NCBI GenBank assembly: GCA_020746835.1
Contig: JAGPNK010000015.1
Span: forward strand, 372,001 to 436,000
Direction of reading: 5' to 3'
DNA: 64,000 bases
Origin: Stachybotrys elegans
Lineage: Eukaryota; Ascomycota; Sordariomycetes; Hypocreales; Stachybotryaceae
Positions 34,348 through 42,608 of this stretch are shown one piece after another. Under the pieces are notes generated by a model. The model made no database searches, was not told the origin of the DNA, and was given only the letters and a program-made list of their open reading frames with translations. The position numbers and the translations under genes were made by a program. How positions within the stretch are numbered: the first letter of the stretch is position 1; every line of letters starts with the position of its first letter.

Positions 34348-35680
34348 GGTGCGAAGGAGTATTGGGAGAGTTGTGCTTGGTTGATGAGAGAGCAATGTTG
34401 AGACGGTGCGGTCAAGTCATGTTCCATTGGGAATTCTACATCCTCTTATATTCGTGATTCCGTGAATGCGTATTGGTAATGAGGCTCATCTCGCCGTCGT
34501 TTTCTGACATGTTTCTGACAGCGAGGAAGGGTCCATGTCGCGATGCGAACCCGGTCAGCCCCAGACTTGCCCACATCACGGACCAGCATGGAGCAGCGCC
34601 TTTCCGGTCTAGGAAAATGAATTTAGTGCATCCCTGTCTTTCTGACATTTCTGACAATGGGGATGAATAATGGGCGTTAAACGTCAGAAGCGCACGTGAG
34701 TTTTGCCTGCTGCATGTATGTGCGCTGTAACCCTGGGAGACATCCGAACTTGGCCGATGGAATATTTCGGCTGAAGTGATCGACGTGCTTAGCTTGCTCC
34801 TGTGTGCTGTTTTTTTGCCCCTGAATTGGACCCCGGACTGGGGTTGACGTGCAAAGTGCGCCGACTAAATATATTAGTGGGTGTTAGTTGGCCGTTGAAA
34901 AGGAGGAGGAGAGGAAGAGAGGACTGTGGCGCTGGACGGTTGTCTGCTCTTGACTTTATTGCGTAAAAATAAAGGAGATGATGACGACGACCGTGATGGA
35001 TATACGGCTATGCCTACTGTCATTTTCGTGTTCAATCCATCTTCAGGGCCATTCAAGGCCATCCAGCCCTGTTATCCCCTATGCCCGCCACCAGCGATAA
35101 TAATAATAGGCAATAGTGCTAACAACTCAGGGCAATTAAACCATGCTCTGTAGGGTAAGCCACCTGGGCCTGATGTGGACTTGGTGTCGACCACGTGTGG
35201 GGTAACTTTCACATGCTTTCTTCCCTTCCTTCTTTCACTCCGCTTCCGCTTCCGCTTGTTTTTTTCTCTCTGCAGCAATCGAGGGGCAATTCCAGGACAA
35301 GATGAACCCGAGACAGACCATCGGGCAACGAGATTGCGCCGGCCGCCCAAAGCATTCCTCGGCCGCCTTGGGCCAGCGAACCCATTGTCGGGCCAATCTG
35401 GGCGCCGGCTTGTTTTCTTAGGTTGGGCATTCGTCGCCACGCCTTATCTGCCATTCAATACTTATTATTATCGTATTGGTTCAATTCTGCTTTGCTTTAT
35501 TTTATTTTATTTAGTCTATCTTCCTCCATTCTCTTCTTCCATCCGGTCCTCTATCCGCTGAGGCTGCATGGACGGACAGTGGGTGTTGAAACACTAAATC
35601 CTGCACCATCACCATCACCAACCAGCCTCGAACCATTTTCCTTCTCAAACACCCAACCAATTCTCCTGCTTGTCCGTCCC
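34348..35680. other. 1.3 kb intergenic region at a compositional boundary
   Basis: No supported gene. It contains the promoter of the alpha/beta hydrolase (left) and of the lipase (right), with pyrimidine runs such as cttccgcttccgcttccgctt near 35240. The pyrimidine-rich leader up to 35680 looks like a long 5' UTR. Coding sequences to the right have much higher GC at third positions. Confidence 0.45.
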
Positions 35681-38600
35681 ATGGCTGACGAGCAGGGCCC
35701 CGGCCGTCCTCGCGACGCAGCCAAACCCGCAACCGCACCCACTGCCGTCGTCGACGTGCCTCCTCCGCCAGGCCCGACGCTGCTCCCTTCGTCCGTCGCC
35801 CAGGCCGTCAGTCTCGCCACACGCTCCACCAGCCTCGCCGTGCGTCTCGGCTCCCTCGTCGGCTGCTACAGCCTCGACGCCGCCCGCTTCACCACCATCT
35901 CCTCGCTCGAGCTGGCCCGCGGCGTCGTCGAGGTCGTCCTCAGCCGCGCCGGCCGCGACACCCTCGTCCGCTCGCACTCGGACCTGGCCGCCGCCGAGGC
36001 CGAGACCATCCTCGAGCGCACCCTCGAGCGCTTCCATGCCGCCGTCACCCAGGTCGTCTTCTGGACCACCGCCGGCTTCCACCTCACCGGATCCTCACTC
36101 GCTGCCGCCTCCGAGGCCTCCCAGCTCGGCCTCAGCTTTCTCGATCAGCTCTTCGGCTCCACCGAGTCCTCCCGAGCCATCGCCAGCATCATCACCCTCA
36201 TCCGCCGCGAATTCCAGAACCCGGCCACCGGTGTCCAGGGCGAAAAGGTCGGCGTCTTCGACCTCCTCGTCGCCATGAGCGCAATTGCCTACCTCCAGCA
36301 AAAGTGCAGGCGCACAGTTCAAGAGGACCGCCGCCGCCGCGCCTACGAAGAGGTCATCTGGGACGTTGTCGTCCTCAATGACGGCGAGAGAATCGATGTC
36401 CACGAAAACAGCTTGTCGGGCTGCCACCCGGGCCACTATCCCTCTGCGTCTCGTTGCGATGCCCCCCGCTCCCCCGACGACCTCCTCGGACCCCAGAGTG
36501 CCAGGTGGAAGGGCATCGAGGACGACGAGGCCGTCTTCTCCCGCCTTAAGGGGCAGATAGCCGCCTCCCTGCCCCCCGGAACCACCGTCTCCCTATCCAA
36601 CTCTGTCTCCGCCGTGCAGACCATCACCATCGACGTCCAGGGCCCTGAGCCCATCGCCATCATGCCGCCTCCAGGGGCCGAAGTCGTCGAGGCCGAAGCT
36701 CCCAGGAGGAAGAAGACGACACCCGACGACAACGAAACGTACCGCATCGTCTACAAGATCCAGCGCAACAAGGTCAGCGCTGCAGCCTTCCAGCACGAGG
36801 ACGGCGAAGGCGAACCCGCCATCACCGAAATCACCAGCCCAACCCTCTCCACCTCCTCCAGCTCCCAGGAGAGCCTCCCCCTCCCCTCGCCCACCGTCAT
36901 CTCCTCCCCCTTACTGTCACCCACCTCACCCAACCATCCCCTCTGCGAGATCGACTATCGCCCTCTCCCTCCGCGCCCCAAGCCCACCACCATGTATCAC
37001 CATCCTCACCAGCCTCTCCACGCCCTCAGCTCCGAGAACCTCCAAAACATGCAAAACATGCAAAACATGCAGAACATGCAGAACATGCAGAACGTGCAGA
37101 ACATGCAGAACGTGCAGAACATGCAGAACGTGCAGAACGTGCAGAACGTGCAGCAGCAGAGCCCCCAACACATGCAGACCCTCGCGCCACCGCCACCGCC
37201 GCGTGCCCCCTCCCCCATCCCAACCATCCACTGCAACGGCGCCGAAAACACAGCCAACCAGAAGAAGACGCGCATGCCGCCCAGCCCCTCGCGCAACGAC
37301 CGCGGCGGGCCCGGCGACATGATCCTCCCGGACAAGGCCCCCAAGCCCAAGTCCACCTCGCGCAAGCGCACAGAGTCGTCGCTCGCAAAGGTCACCGAGA
37401 AGCGCGCCGGCCTCAGGCAGGTCCTCCGCGGCAGCAGCCAGTCCATCTCCAACATCTGGAACGCCAAGGAGAACGACCCCTCGGGCAAGCCCCGCCCCCA
37501 GTGGAAGTCCCCCGGCGCCGGCGCATCCGCCAAGCTGCCCAAGCCGCCGCCCCCGCGCCGCCGCCACCAGTCCCAGCCGTCCAACCCCCCTCCGGGGCCC
37601 AGCCGCCACCTCCAGACTCCCGAGCCGCCGGGGCCCCGGAGCTCCTCCCGCACGAGCTACGTCTCCATCCACGAGCGCCGCCGCGACTCGGTCGTCTCCC
37701 AGACCGACTCCTACTCCCTCGACCCGGCTGGCGGCCTCCGCCCGGCCTCCCCCACCGTCGTCCGCAGAGAAGTCACGGCCAACGAGTCCCTCTCCCGCCC
37801 CCACGAGCGCGGCCCCTCGCCCTCCCCGCGCCGCTCCCACCACCGCCGCAACGCCGCGAGCCTCTACAGCCTCCAGACCAACGACTCGCAGACGTCCCTC
37901 ATCCTGTCCTCGTACTACCAGAAGAGCGCCTACAGCGCCTCAGACGCCCTCAGCACCCTGCGCCGCAACGGCATCGTCAGCGGCACCTTCCCCGACGCCC
38001 ACCTCCTGCGCAACATCACGCGCTACATGCGCTACTCCTCGGCCTCGTACGGCTCCCACTTCCTCAAGTACATGGGCATCTCCAAGGAGCTGCCCATCCT
38101 GCGCTCCTGGGACGAGGGCACCCACCACGACGTCCGCCACTTTGTCCACCACACCGAGTCCCACGCTGACAGCGTCCTCCTCGCCTCCTTTGTCGACCCC
38201 TCGGGCGGCAGCGACGCCTCGGGCGAGACAGGCACCGGCGTGCCCCTCGTGCACTACATCTCGCTGGACCACGAGGCCAAGGCCGTCGTCCTCGTCTGCC
38301 GCGGTACTCTCGGCTTCGAGGATGTCATGGCCGACATGACGTGCGACTACGACTACCTCGTCTGGCACGGCCGCAAGTACAAGGTCCACAAGGGCGTCCT
38401 CGCCTCGGCCCGCCGCCTCCTGTACGGCGGCGACGGCCGCGTCCTCGTCACCCTCAGCGAGGCGCTCCGCGAGTTCCCCGACTACGGCCTCGTCCTGTGC
38501 GGCCACTCCCTCGGCGGCGCCGTCACCGCCCTCCTCGGCGCCATGCTCGCCGAGCCCAACCCCCACGGCCCCGGCTTCGTCACCTCCCTCGAGCCACACC

Positions 38601-39256
38601 AGCGGCTCCTCACCGCCTCCAGAGCCGCCGCCGCCGCCTCCTCCTCCGAGATCCGTCTCCCCGCCGGCCGCCGCATCCACGTCTACGCCTACGGCTCCCC
38701 CGGCGTCATGTCCCGATCCCTCAGCAAGATCACCCGCGGCCTCATCACCACCGTCGTCCACGGCAACGACCTCGTCCCCCACCTCTCCCTCGGCGTCCTC
38801 CACGACATGCAGGCCGTCGCCCTCAGCTTCCGCAACGACGACTCCCCCACCAGCCACGCCAAGCACGCCATCCGCCAGCACCTCTGGTCCGCCGTCGTCG
38901 ACAAGTGGAACGGCCAGGCCAAGCCCGCCGACCCCCCGCCCATGCCCGACGGCGCCGGCCGCGACGACGACTACGACGCCCTCACCGCCATCCGCGCCAC
39001 CATGAAGAACGAGAAGCTGTACCCCCCCGGCGAGGTCTTTAGCATAGAGGTCCAGCGCGTCCTCCGCCGCGACGCCTTTGTCCTGCTCGACGAGGAGCAC
39101 ATCGGCCAGCCCGCCCAGCGCGTCGTGCTCAAGTACATACGAGACGTCGAGGCGCGCTTCGGCGAGGTCCGCTTCGGCACGAGCATGCTCATGGACCACA
39201 ACCCGGCAAAGTACGAGGATGCGCTGAACAAGCTCCGCCTTGGCGTGGCGGAATGA
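35681..39256 (+). CDS. large class-3 lipase (Lipase_3), sn1-specific diacylglycerol-lipase-like
   Basis: An uninterrupted frame of 1191 residues from MADEQGPGRPRD. Residues 1-300 contain helices (FTTISSLELARGVVEVVLSR and similar). A long disordered middle part follows (Ser/Pro-rich, with the Q-N-M/V tandem repeat at about residues 455-490). The C-terminal third is a lipase domain: AVVLVCRGTLGFEDVMADM, then LVLCGHSLGGAVTALLGAML with catalytic Ser in GHSLGG (about residue 941), and IHVYAYGSPGVMS plus HGNDLVPHLSLG. Large fungal proteins of this kind are predicted membrane-associated lipases acting on di- or triacylglycerol. The codon usage is strongly GC-rich at third positions. The in-frame stretch upstream of 35681 is 5' leader. 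Confidence 0.88.
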   Translation: MADEQGPGRPRDAAKPATAPTAVVDVPPPPGPTLLPSSVAQAVSLATRSTSLAVRLGSLVGCYSLDAARFTTISSLELARGVVEVVLSRAGRDTLVRSHSDLAAAEAETILERTLERFHAAVTQVVFWTTAGFHLTGSSLAAASEASQLGLSFLDQLFGSTESSRAIASIITLIRREFQNPATGVQGEKVGVFDLLVAMSAIAYLQQKCRRTVQEDRRRRAYEEVIWDVVVLNDGERIDVHENSLSGCHPGHYPSASRCDAPRSPDDLLGPQSARWKGIEDDEAVFSRLKGQIAASLPPGTTVSLSNSVSAVQTITIDVQGPEPIAIMPPPGAEVVEAEAPRRKKTTPDDNETYRIVYKIQRNKVSAAAFQHEDGEGEPAITEITSPTLSTSSSSQESLPLPSPTVISSPLLSPTSPNHPLCEIDYRPLPPRPKPTTMYHHPHQPLHALSSENLQNMQNMQNMQNMQNMQNVQNMQNVQNMQNVQNVQNVQQQSPQHMQTLAPPPPPRAPSPIPTIHCNGAENTANQKKTRMPPSPSRNDRGGPGDMILPDKAPKPKSTSRKRTESSLAKVTEKRAGLRQVLRGSSQSISNIWNAKENDPSGKPRPQWKSPGAGASAKLPKPPPPRRRHQSQPSNPPPGPSRHLQTPEPPGPRSSSRTSYVSIHERRRDSVVSQTDSYSLDPAGGLRPASPTVVRREVTANESLSRPHERGPSPSPRRSHHRRNAASLYSLQTNDSQTSLILSSYYQKSAYSASDALSTLRRNGIVSGTFPDAHLLRNITRYMRYSSASYGSHFLKYMGISKELPILRSWDEGTHHDVRHFVHHTESHADSVLLASFVDPSGGSDASGETGTGVPLVHYISLDHEAKAVVLVCRGTLGFEDVMADMTCDYDYLVWHGRKYKVHKGVLASARRLLYGGDGRVLVTLSEALREFPDYGLVLCGHSLGGAVTALLGAMLAEPNPHGPGFVTSLEPHQRLLTASRAAAAASSSEIRLPAGRRIHVYAYGSPGVMSRSLSKITRGLITTVVHGNDLVPHLSLGVLHDMQAVALSFRNDDSPTSHAKHAIRQHLWSAVVDKWNGQAKPADPPPMPDGAGRDDDYDALTAIRATMKNEKLYPPGEVFSIEVQRVLRRDAFVLLDEEHIGQPAQRVVLKYIRDVEARFGEVRFGTSMLMDHNPAKYEDALNKLRLGVAE
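37043..37150 (+). repeat. 9-bp minisatellite encoding Q-N-M/V, twelve copies
   Basis: Twelve in-frame copies of the 9-bp unit caraacrtg sit inside the lipase gene, encoding five QNM, then QNV and QNM in turn, ending with three QNV. The unit keeps the frame, so length variants between strains would not break the protein. It lies in a disordered linker. Confidence 0.95.
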
Positions 39257-39693
39257 TTTTTAACTAACGTAAAAGAGCAATTAATGAACGAATGAATAAT
39301 GTGGAAGACAAGAGAGACATGGATCACAGGACCATCACAGGTAAAAGGCGCGCCTCATTCTTCGTTTTCAATTCACTCCGCGGTGCTGGATGGATGCAGT
39401 CTTTATATAGACTGCCTGAGATCTCTATGGACATTGGTCTAGAATACAGCCGCGCGGGCGGCATTGTTGGGGTTTCTCTTTGCTTCGGGTTGCTGCTGTA
39501 AGACAATGATGAGCATATAGTACAACAACGGTAGCGCGATCGCAAGCCGTCTAACTGTAGAGCATGAGCAATACATCTGGTAGAGTTTGTCAGAAAGAGA
39601 GTGCGTCAGACACCTTCTCCTCGGTCCGCTTCCATCGTCGTAGGTTCCGGGATATTCGCACTAGAGATATGTCGGTCGAAGCTCGCTCTCATC
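39257..39693. other. convergent 3' region, nothing recognised
   Basis: About 440 bases between the lipase gene and the tail-to-tail deaminase gene. Likely polyadenylation signals only. Confidence 0.45.
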
Positions 39694-41382
39694 CTATTGT
39701 CCGAGCATGTCGGCTTGGTCCTCGGGCGCCGTCTTTTCATCAGTCTTGCGTGGCGTCGGGGGCTGGTTCTCCTTGTATTTAGCTGACAGGTCCCACGTAG
39801 ACATTTCTTCTCCGCTCGAGTCGGCGCTAGACTTGGTGTTGTTCAGGTCAAAGGGAGAGTCCTTCTGTTGCTCCTCCTCCACTTCTCCGGTCTCTTCATT
39901 GACAAGGGAAGGGCTGGATGCAGTACCATCCTTTTCGAGGAGCGCGGCCAACCGAGCTGCTCGGCCTTCCTTCTTGCGCGGAACCGGGGCTGTATACATG
40001 TCAGCATGCTCACAGAAAACACCTGGCGGCGGCCAACTTACCTCGTCCGTTCTCTTGGACATAGAATCGCCTCAAGAGGCCGACGGCTTCATCGCGACCC
40101 CATCCGCCTTCAATCTCATACCCACGCTCCACGTTCCCACCGTCGCCGCCGCCCTCTGGGTACGAGTTGCCCAGAGCACCAGTTCCATCGGGAAGCTGGG
40201 TCGGCTTAGGGATGGGATGGGCGCTGGCGGTCTGTCCATCAGCACCAATAGGCAGCGAGTTGGCATGAATGCTGAAGACGCCACCAGTTCCGCCAAACTT
40301 GTCATTGACAGCGCCAAAGTACACCTTCTTGATGCGAAGCTGTCTCAGCAGCGAAGCACACATGACGCAGGGCTCGACCGTGACATAGAGGATGCTGTCC
40401 TGGAGAATGGAGCGATCGACAACCGCATCGGGGTGAAACTTCTGACCATAGGGGTACAGATGGCTCTTGGCACCGTCCTCGTTGCCCTGACTGGGAGGGG
40501 GCGGGGGTTCTTGATCCTCGTCGCCCTCTGTAGGTGGAGGCCTGACGCTATTGGGGGTGATGCATACGGTGCGAGGACCATCCTTGGGCGGGTACGAGAG
40601 CAGCGCGGAGAGAGCCATGAACTCGGCGTGGCGGGTGCCGTTGCGGGTGACGTTTGTCGCATTCATGCCCTTGGCGATGACTTTGCCATCATGGACGAGC
40701 ACACAGCCCACCGGGGTCTCGTTTGTCCTTAGTGCAAGGCGAGCCTGGGCACGAGTTAGCCGACTTCACACAGCATGTCGATGATGGAGATGCACGGGAG
40801 GCAGAGCAGAAAACTCACCATGTCGAGCGCTTCTCCGATGAAGTGGAGGTGCTGGGCGCGCTCGGCCTGCACAGCGGGATCGAGAAGATTGACGAAGACG
40901 GGCTCATGAATCACGTCCTCCTCCGTGGGGTTTGCCCTCAGCTCGGCACGCAGCTTCAGCTTGGACAGAGAGACGGCGGCAGCCATCACCTCAGGTGGGA
41001 CATTCTCCTTGTCGACAGCGGTCTCGCGAGGCGACTCGGGAGCGGGGTTGACTCTGCCGGGCGCCATGTTTCCGTCAGCAGCGTGGTGCTCGGGGCTCTG
41101 CTGCGATGAGGAAGCTGGAGGCAGGTCTTTGTTGTTGCTGGCGGTCGGCTGGACGGCGTTGGTGGCGTTGTGATTGCTAGAATCGATGGTGTTGGCTTTT
41201 TCGTTGCCGCTGTTTTCGTTGTTTCTTTTGCTTTCGTCTGGCTCGGCAGAAGAAGTCGCTTCAATCTTGGACTCGGAGGTGGTGGTGGAGGAATCGTCGC
41301 CGTCAGCTGGCAGCGGCCGCCTGAGAAGCCTACGGACCAGCTTTCTGGCGCCTGCCAGTCCCATGGACTTGATACTGACCAT
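39694..41382 (-). CDS. TAD2: tRNA-specific adenosine deaminase subunit, Tad2-like
   Basis: Exons 41382-40819, 40744-40042 and 39989-39694 on the minus strand give 520 residues. The deaminase domain reads NETPVGCVLVHDGKVIAKGMN, then GTRHAEFMALSAL (HAE, zinc ligand and proton shuttle), LYVTVEPCVMCASLL (PCxxC, zinc ligands). It is the catalytic subunit, with Tad3, that converts A34 to inosine in the tRNA anticodon. Oddities: a proline- and acid-rich insert of about 50 residues between HAE and PCxxC, and a Ser/Glu-rich N-terminal region of about 185 residues, both absent from the compact yeast protein. The start is uncertain: 41382 or 41364 are the candidate ATGs. The first intron has GTGAGT, the second GTAAGT. 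Confidence 0.85.
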
Positions 41383-42608
41383 CGCACCTTCCCTGAAAGC
41401 AGCACCGAGTTCAGAGCAGGTTCCTGCCAAGCCCAAGCTGTACCTGCTGTCTCTGCTGTCCCTGATGTTCCTTCTGTTCCTTCTGTGTGTCTCTTTTCTT
41501 TCTCTTCTCTCCCTCCTTCAATTCTGCCGCTCCAATCCGCAGCTTCAATCTGCACACCTCGATGCTCGACCTGTCAACGGCCCTTCTCTGCCCACGCTCA
41601 AGCCCAGGCTCTTCTGTTCCCGTCCCTTCTTCCGGCTCCTTTCCAGGCCGCCGGGTGCGATTCGACGCGCTGAACCGTGTGCCGGGCTCTCCGTCACCGA
41701 CTGCCAGCTGCCTGGCACTGAAACGGGCTGCAGCAACGCGCTGTTCTTCTCAACAGCTTGCGAGGCTGCGCATGTATGGCTGCTTGGTCCTGAATCACTG
41801 CTCCGCAGCAAACAGTCAGGGTGATGTCAGCTCTTCCGAGCGGGAACCTTAGTTGGCTTTCTCGTTTGCTCTCTTGAGCAAACCTTGTCGCGCTGCCTCG
41901 GTTTCCTCGTCTGCTAATTGCTACAGATATCGGAGCACCAAACTTAATTTCTTCCTTCTTTTTCTTCTTCTTTCGTTTTCTTTTTCTTCCCGTCTCGTCG
42001 CTCGTCTTCCTCCCTTTCTTCCTCGCCTCTTGACAAAGGAGAAGCGCCCGCTTGTGGCGCGCCCTGCAGTCGGATGCCCGTCGTCGTCTGGACACTGTGA
42101 TTTCGGCTCACTGAAGCTTCATGGCTGCATGACCAGACCTTTGAACGTTCTTCCTACGGTTCTTGTCGACAGCGGCTCGTTAAAGGTCGAAGAAGCCCCA
42201 GGTGAATGCACAGTCTATTCCAATTTGCCGCGTCCTCCGTCCTACCCTGACTGCAAATCCGTCCTACTTGAGCCTCTTGACAAATTTGCTGTGCAGGGGT
42301 CACATGATGCCCTGACAGCCCCACTACCATGGTAGCCGTTGCAGCCTGTAGCCTTTGCACATTGTGCTCCCTTGAATTCCACGCTATTTGCTCCTTGCCC
42401 ACCAATCAACATATCCCAATTCACAAAGGGCCGATGCAAAAAGTTTGAAGATGTCAGGGCTCGTCGTGAGCCGTCTTTCCTGTATTTTCACATTTCTTCT
42501 ACAGTATTTCTGAAAACATCGCTAATGATATCATATTCCTCCACATCTTGTTACATTTCCAATTCCAACTGGTCCATATCCATTACAGACCAAGTGTGAC
42601 GGTTCTGC
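41383..42608. other. 1.2 kb intergenic region
   Basis: This is the promoter and leader side of the Tad2-like gene and the 3' side of the next minus-strand gene. It contains long pyrimidine tracts (tttcttcttctttcgttttctttttcttc near 41955, quoted only in part) but no supported coding frame; open frames here lack family resemblance. Confidence 0.45.

Noticed and set aside
37940..39199. Minus-strand open frame of 419 residues opposite the lipase gene
   Set aside because: It is an effect of GC-rich third positions in the lipase gene; its translation is low-complexity Val/Gly/Asp/Glu with no domain. The same holds for 36926-37843.
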